Shown: positions 15,878-22,513 of the stretch, piece after piece
Layout of the letters: every line of letters begins with the position of its first letter
Position numbering within the stretch: the first letter of the stretch is position 1
Translations under genes and position numbers: made by a program
Assembly (NCBI RefSeq): GCF_035762905.1
Contig: NZ_DASUCC010000019.1
Coordinates: forward strand, 1 to 41,251
DNA from: DASYTH01 sp035762905
GTDB lineage: Bacteria > Actinomycetota > Actinomycetes > Mycobacteriales > Pseudonocardiaceae
Direction of reading: 5' to 3'
DNA: 41,251 nucleotides
Notes under the pieces: model-generated
Told to the model about the DNA's origin: nothing
The model's database searches: none
Seen by the model: only the letters and a program-made list of their open reading frames with translations

Positions 15878-17050
15878 TTATCGGTGGGTCAGGTGGTCGA
15901 CGGTGGCCACGACCAGACGGGTCGCGTCGGCCAGAGTGGCGGGGTCGATCCGGTCGACGGTTTCGGCCGGGGTCTGGTAGCCGGGCACGCCCATGCCGAT
16001 CCCGACGGCGGGGAGTCCGGTGGCGGCGTAGCGGCGGTTGTCCGAAGGCATCGCCCCAGCCCGCAGTGCCACCCCGACCTGCCGGCCGGCCGCATCCAGC
16101 GCAGCCAGCAGCGGCTGCGCCGGCCCGCCGGCCTCCACCGCGGCCGGCCCGTCGAGCTTGCCAGCGCCGTCAATGTTGATCACATGGGTGCCGGGCGGCA
16201 CCTGGGGTGCGTGGTAGGCGGAGCCCTGGGCGCCGGCCTCTTCGGCGTCCAGCAACGCCACCGCCAACCCGAGGCCGGCTGGCACCGTCGCAGCCAGCGT
16301 CCGGGCGGCTTCCAAAACAACCGCGACCCCCGAGGCGTTGTCGGCGGCGGCGGGGAGCCGCTGGTCCGGGTCGTCGCCGACCCCGTCGTAGTGCGCGGTC
16401 AGCAGCACCGACACCGCGCCGGGCGCCGGTTCGGCGAACACGCCGTGCACGTTGCGGCCGGTCACCGCCACCGTGCGCAGCGGCAGCGTGGCGGTCAGCA
16501 CCCCGCGCTCGGCCAGCAGCCGGGCGTGCAGATCGGTGCGCACGGACACGATCGGAATCGGCTGGACGGCCGGGCCGGTGATCATCTTCGGCATCCACCC
16601 GCCGGCGTCGACACCACGCGGGATCACCAACCCCGCTGCCCCCGCGGCCACCGCCTGGGCCACCAGGCCGGGCTCCACGGCGGAGGCCAGCACCCAGCGG
16701 CCGGACACCGGCTCGACGCCGAGGTCACCGGTGCGCGGTACGGGCAGATCGGCCGAGGCCAGGTGCACGGCGGAGTCACGCCGGTGCCGCCACGACTGGT
16801 CCTGCCAGCGCAGCACCGGCAGGGCGGAGAGCTCCCGCACCCCGGTCACCGGGAACTCCTGCAGGCGGACCACGGCGCCGAGCCGCCGCAGCCGGGCGGC
16901 CAGCCAGGACCCCGCCGCCCGGCCGCCAGCGGTGCCGACCCGGCGCCCGGCATAGGGATCCGCGGCCAGTTCCGCGACGGCGGCGACCAGTCGGCCGGTG
17001 TCCACCTCGCCCAACGGCGTTCCAGCCAGCCGCGGCACCGCGCTGCTCAT
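15878..17050 (-). CDS. M28-like zinc peptidase with PA-type insert; last His ligand replaced by Gln
   Basis: This is a 390-residue M28-family protein. A PA-like insert lies at about 115-190 (GRWVLASAVEPGLVAQAVAAGAAGLVIP). The metal site follows: H220-x-D222 in TAHYDGVGDD, D237 in AADNASG, E270/E271 in LLDAEEAGAQGS and D294 in INIDGAGKL. The final ligand, normally His in YHTPxDT, is Gln359 (GYQTPAETVDRID), so the second zinc may be lost or held differently. No signal peptide is evident. I start it at ATG 17050, whose ATGA overlaps the stop of the Cys-pair peptide gene; an upstream in-frame ATG at 17059 is also possible. Coupling suggests the peptide is its substrate or partner. M28 proteins are not a standard part of ars operons. 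Confidence 0.8.
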   Translation of the reverse strand: MSSAVPRLAGTPLGEVDTGRLVAAVAELAADPYAGRRVGTAGGRAAGSWLAARLRRLGAVVRLQEFPVTGVRELSALPVLRWQDQSWRHRRDSAVHLASADLPVPRTGDLGVEPVSGRWVLASAVEPGLVAQAVAAGAAGLVIPRGVDAGGWMPKMITGPAVQPIPIVSVRTDLHARLLAERGVLTATLPLRTVAVTGRNVHGVFAEPAPGAVSVLLTAHYDGVGDDPDQRLPAAADNASGVAVVLEAARTLAATVPAGLGLAVALLDAEEAGAQGSAYHAPQVPPGTHVINIDGAGKLDGPAAVEAGGPAQPLLAALDAAGRQVGVALRAGAMPSDNRRYAATGLPAVGIGMGVPGYQTPAETVDRIDPATLADATRLVVATVDHLTHR

Positions 17051-17277
17051 CCGCAGCATCCGGCGCCCGCGTCGATGGCTTCCGCCTTGGCAGCCGGGTC
17101 GCAGCACACCCCGGCCGTGGCCGCGGACTCGGCACTGCCGCAGCAAGTACTCACCGCGACATCACCGCGTGCGGTGCTCGGCGCCGGGGTGCTGCCGCAG
17201 CAGCCGCTCGCCGCCGGAGGGGTGAACGTCTCCGCCGGGTCGCCGACGAACCCACCCGTTCTGGCTTCAGTACTCAT
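17047..17277 (-). CDS. 76-residue peptide with four Cys-Cys pairs, first gene of the divergent arsenic operon
   Basis: This small protein has Cys-Cys pairs at 26-27, 45-46, 58-59 and 74-75, three of them in the form CCG, and ends in GCCG. There are no other cysteines. The rest is rich in Ala, Gly, Ser, Thr and Pro, with no hydrophobic core, so it looks unfolded without metal. Paired cysteines are what ArsR uses to bind As(III), so an arsenite-binding or metallothionein-like role is an inference. ATG 17277 follows GGAG by five bases. It is the first gene of the minus arm and its stop overlaps the M28 start (ATGA). A modified peptide (RiPP-like) is an alternative. I recognise no described family. 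Confidence 0.75.
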   Translation of the reverse strand: MSTEARTGGFVGDPAETFTPPAASGCCGSTPAPSTARGDVAVSTCCGSAESAATAGVCCDPAAKAEAIDAGAGCCG

Positions 17278-17302
17278 GACGACTCCTCACAATTGTTTCG
17301 AT

Positions 17303-17351
17303 AGATGTCTAAATAACCGACGCGGCCAGCTTGCATGCTGATTAGACATCT
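17303..17351. promoter_or_regulatory. Divergent ars control region with inverted half-sites
   Basis: The two divergent genes share a 10-bp perfect inverted repeat, AGATGTCTAA (17303-17312) and TTAGACATCT (17342-17351), separated by 29 bases. Read toward each gene the copies extend as TTAGACATCTxTCxA, so each promoter has its own identical element. The right copy continues into a small palindrome ATCT-GTCA-AGAT. The adjacent ArsR is the natural candidate to bind both and repress both arms until arsenite arrives. Confidence 0.65.
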
Positions 17352-17365
17352 GTCAAGATAGACGC

Positions 17366-17731
17366 ATGTCGAAACAGGCGGTGGGGGTGCCGGTCCGGCC
17401 GGTCGTGGGGTGCTGTGCGCCGCTGGTGGCCGCGCCGCTGGCCGCCGAGCAGGCGGTGGACCTGGCCCGGGCGTTCAAGGCGCTGGCCGATCCGGTGCGG
17501 CTGCGGCTGCTGTCGCTGATCACCTCGGCTGAGGGTGAGACCTGCGTGTGCGACCTCACCGCCGGCTTCGACCTGACCGGCCCGACCATTTCCCACCACC
17601 TCAAGGTGCTGCGAGAGGCCGGCCTGGTCGACTCCGAACGTCGGGGCACCTGGGTCTACTACTGGCCGCGCACCGAGAACCTGCGGCCACTGGCCGCCCT
17701 GCTCGACGCCCCGGCACGGGTGCGCGGCTGA
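17366..17731 (+). CDS. arsR: ArsR-family arsenite-responsive repressor
   Basis: This is a 121-residue ArsR/SmtB winged-helix repressor. The helix-turn-helix is LTGPTISHHLKVLREAGLV, and the wing is DSERRGTWVYYWP. The N-terminal Cys pair C16-C17 and the C60-x-C62-D-L motif match the As(III) sites known from the Corynebacterium glutamicum type (Cys15, Cys16, Cys55) and the classical CVCDL type. It should release DNA when arsenite binds. It is divergent from the Cys-pair peptide operon across the inverted repeat. The next plus-strand gene starts 222 bases downstream with its own promoter. Confidence 0.92.
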   Translation: MSKQAVGVPVRPVVGCCAPLVAAPLAAEQAVDLARAFKALADPVRLRLLSLITSAEGETCVCDLTAGFDLTGPTISHHLKVLREAGLVDSERRGTWVYYWPRTENLRPLAALLDAPARVRG

Positions 17732-17917
17732 CACCTGGTTTCGGTCACCGCGGCGGTCGGCCTCGCCGACTGGTTCCTGACCCACCCGATGATCGACCTC
17801 CACCCACCGGTCCGCCTCGGTGCGCGTAGGCGGGCACGGAGGACCGGTCAACGCCGGGTCGTCGCCATCACCTGAGCACGACCACCGGGTGCCCGGCCGG
17901 CACTTTGTCCAACGGGT

Positions 17918-17956
17918 TTGACAGCGTGATATCCCTCAATCATCATTGCCTCAATG
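17918..17956 (+). promoter_or_regulatory. Promoter and operator of the ArsR-phosphatase fusion, probably leaderless
   Basis: TTGACA (17918-17923), a 17-base spacer and CATCAT (17941-17946) form a reasonable -35/-10 pair. The start codon at 17954 lies only eight bases after the -10, so transcription would begin at or next to the ATG. The small palindrome CATTG-CCT-CAATG (17944-17956) overlaps the -10 and the ATG, and CCTCAAT is repeated. The rest of the gap (17732-17917) shows no gene. Confidence 0.55.
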
Positions 17957-18658
17957 AATGCTGAGTGGTCTTCGTCGGTGGTGGAGCGCGCCCGGCTGCA
18001 TGCGGCGCTGGGCGAGCCTGCGCGGCTGGCGATCGTGGACCGGTTGCTGCTTGGTGACGTCTCGCCTGGCGAACTCGGCGCTGAGCTGGGCCTGTCGAGC
18101 AACCTGCTCGCCCATCACCTCAAGCTGCTTGAGCACGCCGGGCTCATCGACCGGTCCCGCTCCGAAGGTGATCACCGCCGGATCTACCTACGGCTGCGGG
18201 CCGAGGCCCTGACGCGGCTGGTGCCCACCGGTCAGCGACAGGCGCCACGGGTGGTGTTCGTGTGCACCCACAACTCCGCGCGCTCCCAACTGGCCGCCGC
18301 ATTGTGGAAACGGCGCAGCCGAGTACCCGCCGCGTGCGCCGGCACCCAACCCGCCTCACGGGTGCACCCCCGCACGGTCACGACCGCGAAAGCGCACGGT
18401 CTCTCATTGGCTCGGGCCCGCACCTACCACATCGAGGAAGTGCTGCGACCCGACGATCTCCTCGTCGCGGTCTGCGACACCGCCCACGAATCCCTCACCG
18501 CCAATGAACACCTCGCAACCGCCGACCGGCTGCATTGGTCGGTGCCCGACCCCGCCCCCCTGGATACCGACGCCGCGTTCACCGGCGCCTTACGCGAGCT
18601 GACCGACCGGGTCGACCGATTGGCCCCCGCAGTCCACCACCCCGGAGACCCCCGATGA
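17954..18658 (+). CDS. ArsR domain fused to low-molecular-weight phosphatase/arsenate reductase domain
   Basis: This is a 234-residue fusion. Residues 1-90 are an ArsR winged helix (LGLSSNLLAHHLKLLEHAGLIDRSR) without cysteines, so the sensor role must lie elsewhere. Residues 97-230 are a low-molecular-weight phosphatase fold with the P-loop C104-THNSA-R110 (CX5R) used by arsenate reductases. Such fusions are known in actinomycetes, but their chemistry is poorly established. The start is ATG 17954 with no Shine-Dalgarno. Leu213 is a TTA codon (18590-18592). The stop overlaps arsC by ATGA, so both are coupled. It may act as an arsenate-responsive regulator or a second reductase. Confidence 0.88.
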   Translation: MNAEWSSSVVERARLHAALGEPARLAIVDRLLLGDVSPGELGAELGLSSNLLAHHLKLLEHAGLIDRSRSEGDHRRIYLRLRAEALTRLVPTGQRQAPRVVFVCTHNSARSQLAAALWKRRSRVPAACAGTQPASRVHPRTVTTAKAHGLSLARARTYHIEEVLRPDDLLVAVCDTAHESLTANEHLATADRLHWSVPDPAPLDTDAAFTGALRELTDRVDRLAPAVHHPGDPR

Positions 18659-19317
18659 CCGACACCGCCCACCCGCACCCCGCTGGTCTAAGCATCGACC
18701 AGCAGCTGGCGCTGCGCACCGCGGCCACCCGGCTGCAGCAGCAGTTCGACGGCGTGTTCGGCGCCGAGACCATCGAGCGGTTCCTGCACTCCAGCTACGA
18801 CGGGCTCGCCGCGCACAGCACCATCCCGCGGTTCCTGCCGCTGTTGGCCGAACGCTTCGCCCGGCAACGCCTGCACGCACTGGCCAAAGTGGAAGGACAC
18901 CACCAGGACGGCAAACCCACCGTGCTGTTCCTGTGCGTGCACAACGCCGGCCGCAGCCAGATGGCCCTGGGCTTCTTCGAATATCTCGCCGAAGACCGCG
19001 CCGTGGCCTGGTCGGGCGGTTCCGAACCCGGCTACGAGATCAACCCCGCCGCCATCGCCGCGATGGCCGAACGCGGCATCGACATCTCCCGCGAGTACCC
19101 CAAACCCTGGACCGACGAGATCGTCCAAGCGGCCGACGTCGTGATCACCATGGGCTGCGGCGACGCCTGCCCGATCTTCCCCGGCAAACGCTACCTGGAC
19201 TGGCCCCTGGACGACCCCGCCGGCAAAGGCGTCGAAGACGTAAGGCCCGTGCGCGACGAGATCGAACGCCGCGTCCGCGCCCTGCTCGACGATCTCGGCG
19301 TCGCCGCCCGCACCTGA
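18655..19317 (+). CDS. arsC: Arsenate reductase, LMW-phosphatase type with N-terminal helical domain
   Basis: This 220-residue enzyme should reduce arsenate to arsenite. An N-terminal helical domain (about 12-82) of the kind found on many actinomycete arsenate reductases precedes the catalytic domain. The catalytic P-loop is C94-VHNAG-R100, and the relay cysteines C168 and C172 sit in ITMGCGDACP. An aspartate-proline region YLDWPLDDP follows. With three cysteines the mechanism could use thioredoxin or mycothiol; I cannot decide. ATG 18655 overlaps the fusion gene's stop. The aquaporin gene follows 57 bases later. Confidence 0.92.
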   Translation: MTDTAHPHPAGLSIDQQLALRTAATRLQQQFDGVFGAETIERFLHSSYDGLAAHSTIPRFLPLLAERFARQRLHALAKVEGHHQDGKPTVLFLCVHNAGRSQMALGFFEYLAEDRAVAWSGGSEPGYEINPAAIAAMAERGIDISREYPKPWTDEIVQAADVVITMGCGDACPIFPGKRYLDWPLDDPAGKGVEDVRPVRDEIERRVRALLDDLGVAART

Positions 19318-19374
19318 TCCCCCCGCTCGGTCAGCACCCTCGGACAGACCACGCTGTCCACAAAGGAGAACCCG

Positions 19375-20100
19375 TTGGGACAGCAGCAGATGGTCCGCAA
19401 GCTGGCCGCCGAGTTCCTCGGTAGCGCTCTGCTGGCAGCAGTGGTGATCGGCTCGGGCATCGCCGCCCAACGGCTCTCGCCCGCCGACACCGGGCTGCAA
19501 CTGCTGGAAAACGCCGCGGCCACCGCCACCGGTCTCTACGCGATCATCCTCATGTTCGGCCCCATCAGCGGCGGCCACTTCAACCCCATCGTCTCCCTGG
19601 TCGACGCCACCTTCGGCGGCCTGCCCTGGCGTCAAGTCGCCGCCTACATTCCCGCCCAAATCACCGGGTGCGTCACCGGCGCGGTGCTGGCCAACATCAT
19701 GTTCGCCGCCAACCCGGTCAGCATCAGCACCACCCACCGCGCCAGCCTCCCCCACGCCATCTCCGAAGTGCTCGCCACGATCGGGCTGCTGCTGGTCATT
19801 TTCGCCCTCGCCCGCACCGGCCGAGCCGACCGCGCCCCGGCCGCCGTCGGTGCCTACATCGGCGCCGCCTACTTCTTCACCAGCTCCACTAGCTTCGCCA
19901 ACCCCGCCATCACCCTCGGCCGTATCTTCAGCGACACCTTCGCCGGCATCGCCCCCACCTCCACCCCCACCTTCGTCGCCGCCCAACTCCTCGGCGGCGC
20001 ACTGGCCGTGCCGTTGCTGCGCCTGCTCTACCCCAACCTCACCCCCACCCACGCCAGCGACATCGTGCTGCCCCCCACTCGCACCGACGCCACGCGGTAA
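19375..20100 (+). CDS. Aquaglyceroporin (MIP family), arsenite exit channel candidate
   Basis: This is a 241-residue MIP channel with six membrane helices and two half-helix loops. The first loop is SGGHFNPIVS (NPI instead of NPA), and the second is SFANPAITLGR (NPA). Such MIP genes in ars operons (AqpS of Sinorhizobium meliloti is the studied case) let arsenite made by ArsC leave down its gradient. No ArsB or Acr3 pump is present in the window, which supports that role. The start is TTG 19375, chosen because AAAGGAG lies six bases upstream. It is the last gene of the plus arm. Confidence 0.9.
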   Translation: MGQQQMVRKLAAEFLGSALLAAVVIGSGIAAQRLSPADTGLQLLENAAATATGLYAIILMFGPISGGHFNPIVSLVDATFGGLPWRQVAAYIPAQITGCVTGAVLANIMFAANPVSISTTHRASLPHAISEVLATIGLLLVIFALARTGRADRAPAAVGAYIGAAYFFTSSTSFANPAITLGRIFSDTFAGIAPTSTPTFVAAQLLGGALAVPLLRLLYPNLTPTHASDIVLPPTRTDATR

Positions 20101-20142
20101 CCCTCGGACCTCCTTGACAAGATCAGTAAAGCCTGAGCGGTG

Positions 20143-20493
20143 ATGCCCCTGCTGTTGCATGCGCAGCGGCGCGCCGGCCGCAGTTGGGCTCTGCCTCGGC
20201 GGTGGCCGACTCCAAGCAGACAATGTTGTGCACCCACCTGTCCGCGGTGTTGCTGGTCGGGCTGGGCCTGAGCAGTCTGTTTGGCTGGTTCTTCGGCCGA
20301 CCCGGTGGCCGCCCTGGTCATCGCGGCGATCGCGGTGACGGAAAGCCGCGAGGCCTGGCGTGGCGAGTCCTGCAGCGCGGTGCCGGTCCAGGCCGCCGCG
20401 GCCGTCGAGCCGGACGCCGATGGGTGCGGGTGCGGGCCGGGCTGTGACTGCTGCGCGGCACCGACCAGCCACAACCGGAAGGGCGGGTCGTGA
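20143..20493 (+). pseudogene. Remnant of a CDF-type cation efflux protein with two frameshifts
   Basis: Three frames read in turn give a C-terminal piece of a cation diffusion facilitator-like transporter. Frame A gives LLLHAQRRAGR up to about 20180. Frame B gives LGSASAVADSKQTMLCTHLS...LFGWFF. Frame A returns with ADPVAALVIAAIAVTESREAWRGE and a Cys-rich tail CGCGPGCDCC. The first shift looks like one missing base near 20182; the second is one extra G at 20295-20296. Frame A is interrupted by a TGA between the shifts. The N-terminal half is absent. The Cys-rich tail suggests it once served metal resistance with the neighbouring ars genes. Confidence 0.75.
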
Positions 20494-20572
20494 TGGCCTG
20501 GGCGGCGTTCGCGCCCTACCTCCTCGGGGATCGCAGCCGTGGGCGGGCTGCGGATCGGCCGCCGCCATCCGC

Positions 20573-21142
20573 TCACAGCACGCGCGGCAGGGATCGGGCG
20601 GTGAAGATGATCCGGGCGAGGCTGGCCGGAATGGCGAGGACCATGGGCCACACCAGGGTGGGTGCGGCCAGCAGCACGGCGGCCAGTATCGCCGCGTCGA
20701 GCACGATGAGTCCGATCCCGCCGGCGGCGGCGAGCCTGGTCCGGCCGTAGTGGTGCTGACTGGTCGCCGCGATGGCCAGGATCGCGACGATGCCGAGCAA
20801 CGCGAGTCCGAACGCGAGTTCGGCGGCGATCGGGATCGGCCAGACCCAGGCTTGGCTCATGATCAGTGACGGGCCCCAGCAGGCGGCGAAGACCGGTCCG
20901 GTGGCCAGCAGGGCGAGGGCGGTGCGGCGGCCGGGTGCGTGGTGGGTGAACGCGGTCAGGATCTGGTCGGTGTCACCGAACTCGGCGACCGCGGCCGCGG
21001 CTGCCGAGTTCGGGTCCAGGCCGCGGGCCAGGTGGTGTTGGTAGGTCTCGGTCAGGCCGTCGGCCAGTTCGTCGACCGCGCCGGCGGGCAGGCGGCCGGC
21101 CAGCGTGGCGAGGTGGGCCTCGATCAGGGCGTGGCCGGCCAT
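20573..21142 (-). CDS. PadR-partner membrane protein (permease-prefix/DUF1700-like)
   Basis: This is a 189-residue protein. The N-terminal 55 residues are a soluble helical domain (LIEAHLATLAGRLPAGAVDELADGLTETYQHHL...AAVAEFGD) of the kind found before permeases or next to PadR genes. Four or so hydrophobic segments follow (ALALLATGPVFAACWGPSLI, IAAELAFGLALLGIVAILAIAA, GGIGLIVLDAAILAAVLLAA, WPMVLAIPASLARIIF). It overlaps the 3' end of padR by 19 bases on the same strand. Such proteins often antagonise or sense for the PadR partner; its role here is inferred from context only. Confidence 0.78.
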   Translation of the reverse strand: MAGHALIEAHLATLAGRLPAGAVDELADGLTETYQHHLARGLDPNSAAAAAVAEFGDTDQILTAFTHHAPGRRTALALLATGPVFAACWGPSLIMSQAWVWPIPIAAELAFGLALLGIVAILAIAATSQHHYGRTRLAAAGGIGLIVLDAAILAAVLLAAPTLVWPMVLAIPASLARIIFTARSLPRVL

Positions 21143-21468
21143 GGCCTGTGCTCCAGCAGGGCGGTGACGGCGGTGGCGAACTCCTGCCAGCTGCCGCGGT
21201 CGGCGGCCAGTTGGCGGGAACCCTTGGCGGTCAACCGGTAGCTGCGGCGCCGTCGTCCGTCCACGGTGGACCAGGAGCCGGTGATCAGCCGGGCGCGTTC
21301 CAGCCGGTGCAGGGCGGGGTAGACGGTGCCGGTGGGCAGGTCGAACCGGCCGCCGCTGCCCTCCCGCAGCGCTTCCTTGATGGCGTAGCCGTGCCGGGGC
21401 CCGTCCTCCAGGGTGGCCAGCAGCAGGACGTCCAGGTGCCCCTTGAGGGCTTGCGCCTCGGCCTTCAT
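21124..21468 (-). CDS. PadR-family transcriptional repressor
   Basis: This is a 114-residue repressor. The PadR winged helix spans LKGHLDVLLLATLEDGPRHGYAIKEAL, then the FDLPTGTVYPALHRLERARLITGSW segment with the recognition helix, and RRRSYRLTAKGSRQL as the wing. I start it at ATG 21468 (MKAEAQALKG), which fits family length. It is divergent from a drug ABC exporter, 43 bases away, so it probably represses that exporter and itself until a drug-like ligand binds. Confidence 0.92.
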   Translation of the reverse strand: MKAEAQALKGHLDVLLLATLEDGPRHGYAIKEALREGSGGRFDLPTGTVYPALHRLERARLITGSWSTVDGRRRRSYRLTAKGSRQLAADRGSWQEFATAVTALLEHRPWPATP

Positions 21469-21498
21469 AGGTAGGTATGCTACCTCTCGTGGATAGGT
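21467..21498. promoter_or_regulatory. Candidate PadR operator between padR and the ABC exporter
   Basis: The 43-base divergent gap holds ATAGGTAG twice (21467-21474 and 21491-21498) and the inverted repeat GGTAG-GTATG-CTACC. This is a compact AT-richer patch in otherwise GC-rich sequence and overlaps both expected promoters. PadR sites are typically palindromic and placed like this. Confidence 0.5.
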
Positions 21499-21511
21499 AG
21501 TAATCCTAGCT

Positions 21512-22513
21512 ATGGGAGACTCCGGGATGGGTGAGCGGGCGGCGATCGTGGCCGAGGGGCTGGTGAAACGGTTCGGCGCGGTCGAGGCGCTGGCCGGGGT
21601 GGATCTGCAGGTGCCGGCCGGGTCGGTGCTGGGGTTGCTGGGACCGAACGGGGCGGGCAAGACCACCGTGGTGCGGATCCTGGCCACGCTGCTGGCACCG
21701 GATGCCGGGCGGGCCTGGGTGGCCGGGCTGGACGTGGTGCGGCAGGCGGCGGCGGTGCGCCGCGTTGTGGGGCTGTCCGGCCAGTACGCCGCGGTGGACG
21801 GTTATCTGACCGGGCGGGAGAACCTGCGGATGATCGGCCGGCTGGCCGGCCTGCGCCGGTCCGCGGCCCGGCGCCGGGCCGAGGAGTTGCTGGAGGCCTT
21901 CGAGCTGACCGGCGCGGCCGACCGCACCGCCCGCACCTATTCGGGTGGGATGCGCCGCCGGCTGGACGTGGCGGCCAGCCTGGTCGCCACCCCGCGGGTG
22001 CTGTTTCTGGACGAGCCGACCACCGGGCTGGACCCGCGCGGCCGGCGCGGCCTGTGGCAGCTGCTGGGGGAGTTGACCGCGCGGGGCACCACGCTGCTGT
22101 TGACCACGCAGTACCTGGAGGAGGCCGACCGGCTGGCCGACCAGATCGTGGTGCTCGACGCCGGCCGGGTGATCGCCGCCGGCACCGCCACCGAGCTCAA
22201 GACCCGGGTGGGCGGCGACCGCCTGGAACTGGCGGCGATCCCGGGAGCGGATCCGGAGCTGCTGGCCGCCGCGTTGGCCGGCCTGGGCTCCAGCCCACCC
22301 TCGGTCGACGCCGAGGCCGGTCGGGTGGTGGTGCCGGTCGCCGACGGGCCGGCGATCCTGCCGCAGGTGGCCGCCCGCCTGGCCGCCCACGACCTGCGGG
22401 TGGCCGACCTGGCGCTGCGCCGCCCGACCCTGGACGACGTCTTCCTCACCCTGACCGGCCAACCCACCACACCGTCCACACCAGACACCGAGCTGGTCGG
22501 CAGGACCGCATGA
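21512..22513 (+). CDS. ABC exporter ATP-binding protein, DrrA-like
   Basis: This is a 333-residue nucleotide-binding subunit of the daunorubicin-resistance (DrrA) type. Walker A is GPNGAGKTT (about 45-53), the Q-loop lies near GLSGQYAAVD, the signature is YSGGMRRRLDVAASL, Walker B is VLFLDEPTTGLD, and the H-region is LLTTQYLEEADRLAD. The C-terminal DrrA-specific domain runs from about 225. It drives export with the permease encoded next, whose ATG overlaps its stop. The PadR repressor gene is divergent. The substrate is unknown, probably a hydrophobic antibiotic. Confidence 0.94.
   Translation: MGDSGMGERAAIVAEGLVKRFGAVEALAGVDLQVPAGSVLGLLGPNGAGKTTVVRILATLLAPDAGRAWVAGLDVVRQAAAVRRVVGLSGQYAAVDGYLTGRENLRMIGRLAGLRRSAARRRAEELLEAFELTGAADRTARTYSGGMRRRLDVAASLVATPRVLFLDEPTTGLDPRGRRGLWQLLGELTARGTTLLLTTQYLEEADRLADQIVVLDAGRVIAAGTATELKTRVGGDRLELAAIPGADPELLAAALAGLGSSPPSVDAEAGRVVVPVADGPAILPQVAARLAAHDLRVADLALRRPTLDDVFLTLTGQPTTPSTPDTELVGRTA

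Noticed and set aside
15470..17341. Plus-strand open frame opposite the monooxygenase, M28 and Cys-pair genes
   Set aside because: No recognisable domain or good ribosome site; the minus strand has coupled genes with catalytic motifs.
18688..20568. Minus-strand open frame of over 600 codons opposite arsC and the channel gene
   Set aside because: It is a Gly/Gln/Asp-rich shadow of two well-supported genes.
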